Shown here: positions 8,583 through 17,051 of the stretch, piece after piece | How positions within the stretch are numbered: the first letter of the stretch is position 1 | Layout: every line of letters begins with the position of its first letter | Assembly: GCA_027491215.1 (NCBI GenBank) | Contig: JAIXWP010000052.1 | Location: 1 to 64,000, forward strand | Direction of reading: 5' to 3' | From: Flavobacteriales bacterium | GTDB taxonomy: Bacteria > Bacteroidota > Bacteroidia > Flavobacteriales_D > Sanyastnellaceae | DNA: 64,000 bases | Notes under the pieces: model-generated | Seen by the model: the letters and a program-made list of their open reading frames with translations, nothing else | Database searches by the model: none | What the model was told of the DNA's origin: nothing | Program-made: the position numbers and the translations under genes

Positions 8583-11500
8583 ATGAAATACGTGAAACTA
8601 TTCATATTATTTATTTTTTCATTTGCAATCAGCAATGAATCTTTTGGACAAATCATTCCTGAATATGATATGTCTGACACTACATTGACAGATTGCAATG
8701 GTATTCTGTATGATAGCGGAGGAGATGGTGGATTGTATGGCAATAATGAAAATTTGACCACAGTTATTCAAACGGGTGGTGTCATTAATATCGTTTTTAG
8801 TGGTGTGTTTACCGTTGAGCCAGGGCTTGATTTTCTTTACATTTATGATGGCCCAGACGCTACCTTTCCTTTGATAGGGCAGTATTCAGGAACTACGTTG
8901 CCACCATCGCTCACTGCGAATAATGGGGCAATCACTTTGGTGTTTACTTCAGATAATAGCGCAGTGTATGCTGGGTTCGTTGTAGAGTGGGAAACTATTG
9001 TTCCGCCTCCTGTTCCACCCACCATCAATGTGCCTGTTCTTCCAGATTGTAACCAAGCACTTCTAGAGGTTCATTGGTCTTACGATTTGTATTGCGAATG
9101 GGTGGATGCAGCGACTTTTAGCGTGTTGCGAGAAGGAGAAGAGTTAGAGCTTTTGGGAGTGGCTCCCTTCTGTCCAAATGACTCCACCCCTTATGCGGTC
9201 ATAGCTCTAGCTGATCCATTTACTACTAATTGTACTTATCAAGTTCAAATTGAAATCTCTATTCCAGATATCTGTGGTACTTTTTATCCCTTCATATTAA
9301 CCACGGAGTTCACTGTTTCGAGTTGCAGCATTGATGGAGAAATAGTCGCATCAGAGCCGAGTATTTGTCCAGGAAATTGCAGTGTGCTCCAATTCGAAAC
9401 ATTGAGTTGTTTAGGACAAACGTACTCGTGGAGTAATGGGCTTCCTTCTTCAGCAGGGCCGCACACGGTGTGTCCTACAGTAACTACAACATATCAACTA
9501 ACCGTTACAGAAGAGTCTACAGGAGTTGTTGAAGTTTTTGAATACACAATAGAAGTATTATCAACTTCTATTATTACACCAGATCAAACGATATGTCAAA
9601 GTATTGCAGCATTTGAATTGGAAGCTGCAGTTGATGGTGAATGGAGTGGACCGGGTATTCAAGATGAGGTAACAGGATTGTTTGAACCCGATTCTGCATT
9701 CTCCGGAGTGAACACCATTTATTTTGAGTCTGCAGGCTGTTTGGATTCTGTGCTGATTACCATTGAACCTATATCCACCGACAATACTGTAGCGGCTTGT
9801 CCTGGTACAGCTCCGTTTCAATTGAATGCACTTCCAATTGGCGGTGTATGGGATGGGCCGTTCACGACAACATCAGGAATTTTTGATCCAACCAACCAAG
9901 GATCATATGTCGTTTATTATGACGTAAATGGATGTCGAGATTCAGTTGACGTGAATGTTTTCGATATTACTGGCACTTTTACTTTTGATACCATTTGTCA
10001 ATCCGTATGGACAGATACGTTGCAGTTTTCACCTTTAGGTGGGTACTGGCAAGGAGCTGGAATACTTGATTCACTCTTGGGGATTTATGCTCCAGCGGGA
10101 GTTCCTGCTGGCGATGCTTCATTTACCTACATAATCAATGGTTGTCAGCAGACATATACAGGATTTATAAAAGAAATATTTACTGGTCAGAGTTTTCATA
10201 CTGCATGTCCATTAGAAGATCCGCAAGTTTTCTATACAGAGCCTTTCACGCCTTCCGGAGGTGAGTGGGTAGGTCCTGGAATTATTAATCCTATTTCGGG
10301 ATTGTTTGATCCTGGCGCGGTGGCAGATGATACTTATAATAGTCTAATTTACTACGCACCGAATGGTTGTTCGGATACAACATTCATTTATGTGAAGCAA
10401 ACAGAAATTGGCTTGGATACATTGTGGATGTGTTCAGATGATGATCCATTTTTTTTATATGAAAATGATGCACTGCATAATCCTGCATATGGAGGTCAAT
10501 GGACAGGAACAGGGATAGGTTATAATGGAGGAGAGGATTGGTATTTTTCACCGACAATTTCTGGTGTAGGAAGCTTTACTGTTTATTATACTAAGAACAC
10601 TTGTGTTGATTCTTTGCCTGTTGTAGTTTTTCCTTCAGAACTAAATTTACCAGACGATATAATGTGTAGCAACGAGCCTCCCGTTTGGTTGGGTGATGGT
10701 ATTCAGGAAGGCGGCATTTGGAGCGGTTCTGGAATAACCGAACAAACGCTCGGTTGGTTTGATCCAGCTCAAGCTAATGTGGGTGGTAATATGATTTATT
10801 GGACAACTCCGGCGGGTTGCGAGGATTCATTGTACATCGAAGTAGAAGCATTTGATCAAGCACAGATTTCTGGGGTAGAAAGTTTTTATTGCTATCTCGA
10901 TTCGAATTATGTTTTTGCTGTGAGTCCTGCGGACGGTGTTATTTCAGGTGCTACAGATACACTTACATTTAATCCTTCAGTTTTAGGTGAGGGAAGTTTT
11001 GAAATCATTTATACATATACTGGAATGGTCTGCTCCAGCGCCGACACAGTTTCCTTTGAAGTTTATCCAGAATTAACGACATCGATTGATGTAACGGAAA
11101 CCATTATTTGTGATGGCTCTACATCAACCATTACAGTGACTGCAAGTGGGGGCAATCCTAATGTGAATTACACTTATGAATGGAGTGATGGTGCATTTCC
11201 CGTGAATACAAACACAGTGGATCCATTGGCTACGACTACATTCATTGTTACAACCTCGGATGGTTGCTCAGATCCTGTAATTGATGAAGTAGAGATTCAA
11301 GTTTATCCTCCAATAGATTTTGATGTCATCATTAGTGATACGTTGTGTTTTGGTGATGAAGGATTTGCGCAAGCTTCGGCTAATGGAACTGGACCGTTTA
11401 ATTTTTCATGGAACGGCCAAGCGGGACCATCCATAGCGGCACAAGCGGGCGAGGCGTTGGAGTTGTTGATCATTGATCAAAGTACAGGATGCGATGCGGA

Positions 11501-12065
11501 TACTGTAGTTTTCTTACCGTCATATCCACCTATCATCGCAAATTTCTCCATCAATCCAAACTTGGAGTGCATCGATTATGATGAGCGAGAGAATGTACAG
11601 ATTATTGATTTTTCACAGAATGCAGTGACAGGCACATGGGATTTAGGTGGAGGTATTTTTGAAGTCTACTCCTTGGGCACTACACCTTCATTGAGCTATG
11701 CAAGTGCTGGTCAGTTTACTGTAACATTAATCGTAGAGAACGTTGGCGGATGTAGTGATACAAGCACCGTTTCTATTTGCATCTTACCAGCAGATCCTAC
11801 CTTTATTCCTGATATTTTTTCACCGAATGGTGATGGAAATAACGATGTGTTTTTTGTTAGAGGAAGGGGAATCATAGAACTTGATTTTAGAATTTACAAT
11901 CGATTCGGCCAACAAGTATTTCGAAGTACTAATGCTTCTGTAGGATGGGACGGGACACAAGGAGGGAAGCCAATGCCTAGTGGAAGTTATGTTTATAGCG
12001 CTTCGATAAAATTGGCGGACGGAACAACTCAGGATGTTAAGGGAGAGGTCACCTTAATAAGATGA
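8583..12065 (+). CDS. Giant surface protein with CUB-like N-terminus, tandem modules and CHU_C (T9SS type B) C-terminus
   Basis: This 1160-residue secreted protein has a Sec signal (about residues 1-22). A CUB-like domain follows (about 30-140, GNNENLTTVIQTGG through FLYIYDGPD). The middle holds seven related modules of about 65 residues, each with G-G-x-W-x-G-x-G-I, G-x-F-x-P and G-C-x-D-S elements. A PKD-like stretch follows, and the last ~85 residues (PDIFSPNGDGNNDVFF to VTLIR) are the gliding-motility/CHU_C domain used as a T9SS type B sorting signal. The start is the ATG at 8583; a GTG lies six bases upstream. The PorP/SprF-type gene directly downstream is the expected export or anchoring partner. 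The exact ligand is unknown. Confidence 0.92.
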   Translation: MKYVKLFILFIFSFAISNESFGQIIPEYDMSDTTLTDCNGILYDSGGDGGLYGNNENLTTVIQTGGVINIVFSGVFTVEPGLDFLYIYDGPDATFPLIGQYSGTTLPPSLTANNGAITLVFTSDNSAVYAGFVVEWETIVPPPVPPTINVPVLPDCNQALLEVHWSYDLYCEWVDAATFSVLREGEELELLGVAPFCPNDSTPYAVIALADPFTTNCTYQVQIEISIPDICGTFYPFILTTEFTVSSCSIDGEIVASEPSICPGNCSVLQFETLSCLGQTYSWSNGLPSSAGPHTVCPTVTTTYQLTVTEESTGVVEVFEYTIEVLSTSIITPDQTICQSIAAFELEAAVDGEWSGPGIQDEVTGLFEPDSAFSGVNTIYFESAGCLDSVLITIEPISTDNTVAACPGTAPFQLNALPIGGVWDGPFTTTSGIFDPTNQGSYVVYYDVNGCRDSVDVNVFDITGTFTFDTICQSVWTDTLQFSPLGGYWQGAGILDSLLGIYAPAGVPAGDASFTYIINGCQQTYTGFIKEIFTGQSFHTACPLEDPQVFYTEPFTPSGGEWVGPGIINPISGLFDPGAVADDTYNSLIYYAPNGCSDTTFIYVKQTEIGLDTLWMCSDDDPFFLYENDALHNPAYGGQWTGTGIGYNGGEDWYFSPTISGVGSFTVYYTKNTCVDSLPVVVFPSELNLPDDIMCSNEPPVWLGDGIQEGGIWSGSGITEQTLGWFDPAQANVGGNMIYWTTPAGCEDSLYIEVEAFDQAQISGVESFYCYLDSNYVFAVSPADGVISGATDTLTFNPSVLGEGSFEIIYTYTGMVCSSADTVSFEVYPELTTSIDVTETIICDGSTSTITVTASGGNPNVNYTYEWSDGAFPVNTNTVDPLATTTFIVTTSDGCSDPVIDEVEIQVYPPIDFDVIISDTLCFGDEGFAQASANGTGPFNFSWNGQAGPSIAAQAGEALELLIIDQSTGCDADTVVFLPSYPPIIANFSINPNLECIDYDERENVQIIDFSQNAVTGTWDLGGGIFEVYSLGTTPSLSYASAGQFTVTLIVENVGGCSDTSTVSICILPADPTFIPDIFSPNGDGNNDVFFVRGRGIIELDFRIYNRFGQQVFRSTNASVGWDGTQGGKPMPSGSYVYSASIKLADGTTQDVKGEVTLIR
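9580..11065 (+). repeat. Tandem coding repeats in the CHU_C protein
   Basis: Six clear modules and one weaker one, each about 60-70 codons, share the order Cys - G/D-G-x-W-x-G - F-D/E-P - Y - G-C-x-D-S. They are diverged at the DNA level, so they are old protein repeats and not recent tandem duplications. Boundaries are approximate. Confidence 0.7.
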
Positions 12066-12138
12066 CTTTACTTTAGCCTACTTGGACAGACATACTCAGA
12101 GATAGAAAATCCTGATTTGAAAAATATATAATCATCAC

Positions 12139-13131
12139 TTGAAACCATCTATGCGTGTACTTCTACTATTGATTTCGTTGTTGTGTTGGAGCAATTTTTT
12201 GTTCTCGCAGGACGCGTCTTTTAGTCAGTTCTATCATGTTGGTCATTGGTATAATCCAGCTCGTGTCGGGTCAATGGAGCAGGATATTAAAGCTGGTGTT
12301 CATTACCGCAATCAATGGGCTGCAAACCTGGAGGGATATCGCACGAATGGATTTAATGTTGAGGCGCGAGCTCGAAAAGCACCGTTTTCAATGGGTTTAT
12401 TGATAGTAGATGATAAGTCAGGAAATGCTTCGTTAAAAACATTTCAAGCATTGGTATCAAGTGCGTATCGTCTTGAGGTGAATCGCAGTCAGACTTTGAC
12501 AGCGGGTTTTCAATTGGGATTGGTGCAGCGTTCTATCCAGATGGAAGATTTGCGTTGGGACAAACAGTACAATGGATATCAATATGATCCAACGATCGAT
12601 TCAGGCGAACGTCAATTTTCCGACCGCACTGGTAATAAGATTGATTTGGGGATGGGCGTTTTTTACACCTTTGAAAAGCCTGTGCGTGCTGGAGTAGGTT
12701 ATGCTTTTCATCACTTAGGTCAAGATCAAACTTTTTTACAAAATGGTAAAGATCGTTTGCCCATTAGACAGTCGATGCAAGGTTATATAGAACGGGACTT
12801 CGATAGATTTGGAGGACGTTTAGATGCATTGGTTCAGCGACAGCGCGGGGCCATGGAGTATCTTGTAAACTTTAAAACCGAATATAGATTCGGTTATGAT
12901 TCTAAATACACAACTGAGAATAATTCATCTGCGATTTACGTAGGATGTGGTTATAGACATGCGAGTGCTATTATTCCGAGTATGGGTTTTGAGTGGGAGC
13001 GAAAGTTGGAAATCAGTGTCTCTTATGATATCGTATTTTCTCGCCTGAGCGAGGTCACTACATTTGGCGGTGGACCTGAGATTGGTCTTATCTACAAATA
13101 CCGCACGGATAAGCGTATGAGAATTCGCTAG
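12139..13131 (+). CDS. T9SS-associated outer membrane protein PorP/SprF
   Basis: The 330-residue protein has a signal peptide (to about residue 24, LFSQ) and then DASFSQFYHVGHWYNPA, the typical opening of PorP/SprF proteins. It continues with G-x-H-Y-R-N-Q-W and alternating barrel strands to the C-terminus. PorP/SprF barrels are encoded beside T9SS cargo with type B C-terminal domains and are needed for their secretion or retention at the surface. Here it follows the CHU_C protein by 73 nt, fitting that pairing. A second in-frame ATG is at 12151. One perfect palindrome lies inside the gene at 12877. Confidence 0.9.
   Translation: MKPSMRVLLLLISLLCWSNFLFSQDASFSQFYHVGHWYNPARVGSMEQDIKAGVHYRNQWAANLEGYRTNGFNVEARARKAPFSMGLLIVDDKSGNASLKTFQALVSSAYRLEVNRSQTLTAGFQLGLVQRSIQMEDLRWDKQYNGYQYDPTIDSGERQFSDRTGNKIDLGMGVFYTFEKPVRAGVGYAFHHLGQDQTFLQNGKDRLPIRQSMQGYIERDFDRFGGRLDALVQRQRGAMEYLVNFKTEYRFGYDSKYTTENNSSAIYVGCGYRHASAIIPSMGFEWERKLEISVSYDIVFSRLSEVTTFGGGPEIGLIYKYRTDKRMRIR
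12877..12894 (+). repeat. Dispersed 18-bp palindrome, divergent copy 2
   Basis: ACCGAATATAGATTCGGT, within the PorP/SprF gene. With one more base on each side the arms are 8 bp (AACCGAAT/ATTCGGTT) around ATAG. The outer arms match the other copies; the spacer does not follow the YGAANR pattern. Confidence 0.6.
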
Positions 13132-13219
13132 TTTATCCTTGTTGCATTGTCAACAAAATCTATTACCCAACCCTAGTTTTTTTCCGAATAATTCTTCTTT
13201 TTGAGGAAAAATAGAAGAT

Positions 13220-14524
13220 ATGTCAGCATTTGAAATTGTTGGGGGCAATAAGCTCAAAGGAACTGTTATTCCACAAGGTGCAAAGAACGAGGCATTGCAG
13301 GTGATTTGTGCGGTGTTGCTCACTGCAGAGAAAGTAGATATGAGTAACATCCCGGAGATCGTTGACGTGCTAAAGTTGATTGATCTTTTGAAGGATATGG
13401 GGGTGAAGGTTGAAAAATTGGGTAAGGGGCACTATACCTTCCAAGCTGACAATGTGGATATGGAGTTTTTGAAGACTGCTGATTACAAGAAAAAGGCAGC
13501 GGCACTTCGTGGGTCCATCATGGTCGTAGGTCCGTTGTTGGCTCGTTATGGCAAAGGATATATTCCTAAGCCCGGGGGAGACAAAATTGGTCGTCGTCGT
13601 TTGGATACACACTTCTTGGGATTTCAATCATTGGGCGCGACTTTCAATTACGATGCGGGCGATAGCTTTTACAGTGTAGAAGCTTCTCAGTTGAAGGGAA
13701 CTTATATGTTGCTTGATGAAGCATCGGTTACGGGAACAGCCAATATCGTGATGGCCGCTTGTATGGCAGAAGGCACAACGACAATCTACAATGCCGCATG
13801 TGAGCCTTACCTGCAGCAGTTGTGCAAGATGATCAATAGCATGGGTGGAAAGATTAGTGGAGTGGGAAGTAACTTGCTTGTTATTGAAGGCGTGCCTTCA
13901 TTGAAAGGCTGCACACATCGTTGTTTGCCGGATATGATTGAGATCGGCAGCTTCATTGGTATGGCAGCGATGACGAAAGGAGAGATTACCATTAAGGATG
14001 TTGGATACGAGCATTTGGGAGTAATTCCAGAGATTTTCAGAAGAATGGGAATCACCGTTGAGCGCAGAGGAGATGATATTTTCATTCCAGAGCACGATCA
14101 CTATGAGATTGATACATTTATTGATGGATCGATCATGACCATATCAGACGCGCCTTGGCCCGGCTTTACACCGGATTTGATTTCTATTGCACTTGTGACG
14201 GCGACCCAAGCTAGAGGTAGTGTTTTGATTCATCAAAAAATGTTTGAGAGCCGCTTATTCTTCGTCGATAAATTGATTGATATGGGAGCTCAGATTATCC
14301 TTTGTGACCCGCACAGAGCAACGGTTATTGGTCTCGATCGTCAGTCTAGTCTCAAGGGTGTAACGATGACATCTCCAGATATCAGAGCAGGAGTAAGTTT
14401 GTTGATTGCTGCATTGGGAGCGAAAGGAAAATCAGTGATTCATAATATTGAACAGATTGACCGAGGCTATCAAGATATCGAGACGAGACTTCAGGCTTTG
14501 GGAGCAGATATTAAGAGAATTTAA
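13220..14524 (+). CDS. murA: UDP-N-acetylglucosamine 1-carboxyvinyltransferase
   Basis: MurA transfers enolpyruvate from phosphoenolpyruvate to UDP-GlcNAc, the first committed step of peptidoglycan synthesis in the cytoplasm. The 434-residue length is normal, and the N-terminal KNEA (22-25) substrate-binding segment is present. The active-site loop reads PKPGGDKIGRRRLD, so residue 121 is Asp where E. coli MurA has Cys115. Cys-to-Asp enzymes in other bacteria stay active but are not alkylated by fosfomycin. It stands alone on the plus strand, followed 74 nt later by the TlpA-like gene. Confidence 0.96.
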   Translation: MSAFEIVGGNKLKGTVIPQGAKNEALQVICAVLLTAEKVDMSNIPEIVDVLKLIDLLKDMGVKVEKLGKGHYTFQADNVDMEFLKTADYKKKAAALRGSIMVVGPLLARYGKGYIPKPGGDKIGRRRLDTHFLGFQSLGATFNYDAGDSFYSVEASQLKGTYMLLDEASVTGTANIVMAACMAEGTTTIYNAACEPYLQQLCKMINSMGGKISGVGSNLLVIEGVPSLKGCTHRCLPDMIEIGSFIGMAAMTKGEITIKDVGYEHLGVIPEIFRRMGITVERRGDDIFIPEHDHYEIDTFIDGSIMTISDAPWPGFTPDLISIALVTATQARGSVLIHQKMFESRLFFVDKLIDMGAQIILCDPHRATVIGLDRQSSLKGVTMTSPDIRAGVSLLIAALGAKGKSVIHNIEQIDRGYQDIETRLQALGADIKRI

Positions 14525-14598
14525 TATTGGAATCCACTTTGGCAGCATATTTGGCTATCCGCGGCCGAAGAATAAACAGTATTTTTACAAAAAAAATA

Positions 14599-15171
14599 AT
14601 GATGAAGAAAATAGTTATCGCATTTCTAGGAGCTGCAGCGCTTGTTTCAGCTTACAGCTTCACAATGAATGAAGAGCCAGCAGTTGCTAAGAAAGCATAC
14701 TCTGAGGCTCCGGCAATCGGAACAAATATTGGAGATACAGCACCTGAAATTGTCATGAAAGGTGTGGACGGAAAGGATATCAAGCTTTCTAGTTTGAAAG
14801 GGAAAATGGTACTTATTGATTTTTGGGCTTCATGGTGTGGACCATGCCGTAGAGAAAATCCAAATGTGGTAGGTGCTTATGAAAAGTACAAGAAGGCTAA
14901 ATTCAAGACAGCAAAAGGATTCGAGATCTATAGTGTTTCTTTAGATCAAAACGCAGATGCATGGAAAGCGGCAATCGCTAAAGATGGATTGGTTTGGAAA
15001 AATCACGTAAGCGATTTGCTCGGATGGAACAATGCTGCAGCTGCACTTTATGGAGTTAGAAGTATCCCAATGAGCTTCTTGATTGATGAGAAAGGAGTGA
15101 TTGTAGGAAAGAATTTGAGAGGTTTGGAATTGCATTCAAAAATTGACCAATATGTCAAAAGCTTAAATTAA
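14599..15171 (+). CDS. TlpA-like thioredoxin-fold exported protein
   Basis: The 190-residue product has a hydrophobic N-terminus (residues 2-20) that serves as a signal or anchor. A thioredoxin fold of the AhpC/TSA-Redoxin type follows: GDTAPEIVMKGVDGKDIKLS, then FWASWCGPC with C80 and C83, and the cis-proline segment RSIPMSFLID. Such proteins reduce or exchange disulfides in the periplasm. The ATG at 14599 (or 14602) is preferred because the reading frame upstream opens with a TTG and would put a charged stretch before the signal. A good terminator follows. The partner protein is not evident. Confidence 0.9.
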   Translation: MMKKIVIAFLGAAALVSAYSFTMNEEPAVAKKAYSEAPAIGTNIGDTAPEIVMKGVDGKDIKLSSLKGKMVLIDFWASWCGPCRRENPNVVGAYEKYKKAKFKTAKGFEIYSVSLDQNADAWKAAIAKDGLVWKNHVSDLLGWNNAAAALYGVRSIPMSFLIDEKGVIVGKNLRGLELHSKIDQYVKSLN

Positions 15172-15194
15172 GCCTTGAGATATGATAAATTTGC

Positions 15195-15224
15195 CGCCCC
15201 GAAGAGATTCGGGGCGTTTTTTTT
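15195..15224 (+). terminator. Rho-independent terminator after TlpA-like gene
   Basis: CGCCCCGAA and TTCGGGGCG form a 9-bp GC-rich stem around GAGA, followed by eight T. It separates the TlpA-like gene from grpE-dnaJ. Confidence 0.92.
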
Positions 15225-15306
15225 CTGCCGAAATATGACACATTGACCATATCTATTGAATGGCAGAATAGTTGAGAACGGGCGGGCGTCAAAAAAAGAA
15301 AAGGAT

Positions 15307-15888
15307 ATGAATACTGAGGAAATGGATAACAAGCCAGATACACAACCTGAAGAGGTTCAGCCAGAAACTGCGCAGGCAGAGGCTCCAACATCACCAGAAA
15401 CCCAGTCTGAACAAGCTTCGGCTTCGGCTGAAGAATTTAGTGTAGAGGAAAAGCTTCAAAGGGAAGTTGCTGACTGGAAGGATAAGTACACACGTCTTTT
15501 TGCGGAGTTCGATAATTTCAGAAAGCGCACTATAAAGGAGCGTGCTGATTTAATTTCTAGCTCTACAGCTGATGTGTTGAAAGATATGCTCCCAGTTATT
15601 GATGACTTCGATCGTGCTGTGAAGGCAAATGAAAGTGTAGATGATATTGCAGTGGTGAAGGAGGGTTTCGTTTTGATACACAGCAAGTTTTATAAAAAGC
15701 TTGAATCAAAAGGATTGAAGCCAATTGATGCTCAAGGAAAGCCATTTGATACAGATTTTCATGAAGCGATTACATCTTTTCCAGCGCCAAGTGAGGATAT
15801 GAAAGGCAAAGTAGTAGATGAGGTGGAGAAGGGATATTTATTGAATGATAAAGTATTGAGATTTTCGAAAGTGGTAATTGGTCAATAA
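15307..15888 (+). CDS. grpE: Nucleotide exchange factor GrpE
   Basis: GrpE releases ADP from DnaK during the Hsp70 cycle. The 193-residue protein has an acidic, Glu/Gln-rich disordered N-terminus (about 1-55). A coiled-coil follows with LQREVADWKDKYTRLFAEFDNFRKRT, the hallmark of the family, and then a C-terminal beta domain ending LLNDKVLRFSKVVIG. The ATG at 15307 is preferred; a second lies at 15322. dnaJ follows after 15 nt, so both are one transcript. dnaK is not in the window. No CIRCE-type inverted repeat is visible upstream. Confidence 0.95.
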   Translation: MNTEEMDNKPDTQPEEVQPETAQAEAPTSPETQSEQASASAEEFSVEEKLQREVADWKDKYTRLFAEFDNFRKRTIKERADLISSSTADVLKDMLPVIDDFDRAVKANESVDDIAVVKEGFVLIHSKFYKKLESKGLKPIDAQGKPFDTDFHEAITSFPAPSEDMKGKVVDEVEKGYLLNDKVLRFSKVVIGQ

Positions 15889-15903
15889 TAGACCCTATAC
15901 ATT

Positions 15904-17034
15904 ATGGCAAAGAGAGATTATTATGACGTATTAGGCCTTTCTAAAGGTGCATCCGAAGCGGATATTAAGAAGGCATACCGTCAGATGGCAATCAAGTACC
16001 ACCCTGATAAAAATCCGGGTAATGCTGAAGCCGAGGATAAGTTCAAGGAAGCTGCTGAGGCCTATGATATATTGAGCAATGCAGAGAAGCGCCAACGCTA
16101 TGATCAATTTGGTCATGCGGGAATGGGCGGCGGTGGCGGTGGCTACGGCGGTGGTAATATGAATATGGACGATATCTTCTCTCAGTTTGGAGATATTTTC
16201 GGCAGTGCATTCGGAGGCGGCGGTTTCGGCGGTGGTGGATTCGGTGGTGGAAATGCAGGTGGACGAAGAGTGAAGGGTTCAAACCTTCGCATTAAAGTAA
16301 AATTGAATTTAGAAGAGATCGCATTCGGAACAACCAAGAAAATTAAGGTTTTCAAATTGGTGAATGCTGATGGAGTGACTTATGATACTTGTACCACTTG
16401 CCGTGGATCGGGACAAGTAAGACGTGTTACCAATACTATTCTTGGTCAGATGCAGACGTCGAGTACATGTCCTACATGTCATGGCGCAGGTAAATCGATC
16501 AAGCAAAAGCCTAAGGATGCAGATGAGCACGGACAAAAGCGTCAGGAAGAAGTAATTGAAATCAATATCCCTGCGGGTGTTGGTGATGGAATGACACTCA
16601 ATGTAGCTGGGAAAGGAAATGCAGGCCCTTATGGCGGAGTACCTGGAGATTTGTTAGTACAAATCGAAGAGGAGGAGCACACATCTTTAAAGCGTGATGG
16701 AAATAATCTTTACTACGATTTGTATGTAAACTTCGCAGATGCCGCATTAGGTGCTACTGCTGAGATTCCATTAGTAAAAGGGAAGGCTCAGATTAAATTG
16801 GATGCAGGAACTCAAAGCGGAAAAATATTACGCCTCAAAGGCAAAGGATTGCCTGAGGTAAATGGATATGGAACTGGGGATCTTTTGGTAAATATCAATG
16901 TTTGGACCCCGATGAGATTGAATGATGAAGAAAAGAAATTGTTGGAAAAATTGAGGCAGTCGCCCAACTTCCAACCTAGTCCGTCAGGAAAAGACAAGTC
17001 ATTTTTTCAAAGAGTAAAAGAAATGTTCGGTTAA
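15904..17034 (+). CDS. dnaJ: Chaperone DnaJ with only two CXXCXGXG motifs
   Basis: DnaJ delivers clients to DnaK and stimulates its ATPase. The 376-residue protein has a J domain (1-70) with HPD at 33-35, a long Gly/Phe region (about 75-118), the zinc-finger region and two C-terminal substrate domains. Canonical DnaJ carries four CXXCXGXG motifs. Here only CTTCRGSG (163-170) and CPTCHGAG (189-196) remain. By alignment order these are motifs 2 and 3, which together make one zinc site, while motifs 1 and 4 are replaced by [12 protein letters not shown] and [13 protein letters not shown]. The rest of the protein is normal, so it is not a pseudogene. Confidence 0.96.
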   Translation: MAKRDYYDVLGLSKGASEADIKKAYRQMAIKYHPDKNPGNAEAEDKFKEAAEAYDILSNAEKRQRYDQFGHAGMGGGGGGYGGGNMNMDDIFSQFGDIFGSAFGGGGFGGGGFGGGNAGGRRVKGSNLRIKVKLNLEEIAFGTTKKIKVFKLVNADGVTYDTCTTCRGSGQVRRVTNTILGQMQTSSTCPTCHGAGKSIKQKPKDADEHGQKRQEEVIEINIPAGVGDGMTLNVAGKGNAGPYGGVPGDLLVQIEEEEHTSLKRDGNNLYYDLYVNFADAALGATAEIPLVKGKAQIKLDAGTQSGKILRLKGKGLPEVNGYGTGDLLVNINVWTPMRLNDEEKKLLEKLRQSPNFQPSPSGKDKSFFQRVKEMFG

Positions 17035-17051
17035 GCCGAACATTTCTTTTT
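17017..17051. terminator. Bidirectional terminator between dnaJ and paaD
   Basis: AAAGAAATGTTCGG and CCGAACATTTCTTT make a 14-bp perfect stem with loop TTAAG. The dnaJ stop codon lies in the loop. T-rich flanks on both strands let it serve dnaJ (plus) and paaD (minus), which converge here. Confidence 0.88.

Noticed and set aside
10358-10375. ACCGAATGGTTGTTCGGA, 11 of 12 arm bases of the dispersed palindrome
   Set aside because: It encodes the conserved A-P-N-G-C-S-D element of a repeat module and the last arm base is wrong; protein constraint explains it well enough.
10737-10754. ACCGAACAAACGCTCGGT, another near-match to the palindrome
   Set aside because: One arm base differs and the spacer does not fit YGAANR. 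I left it out of the count.
9580-11065. Recent tandem DNA duplication in the CHU_C gene
   Set aside because: The modules are similar as protein but clearly diverged as DNA, so no recent expansion is indicated.
15175-15306. Heat-shock CIRCE-type inverted repeat before grpE
   Set aside because: I looked for TTAGCACTC-N9-GAGTGCTAA and found nothing close in the gap.
17017-17051. Long TTCGG/CCGAA hairpin at the dnaJ end considered as a palindrome copy
   Set aside because: The spacing and flanks are those of a rho-independent terminator, and the arms read the other way round.
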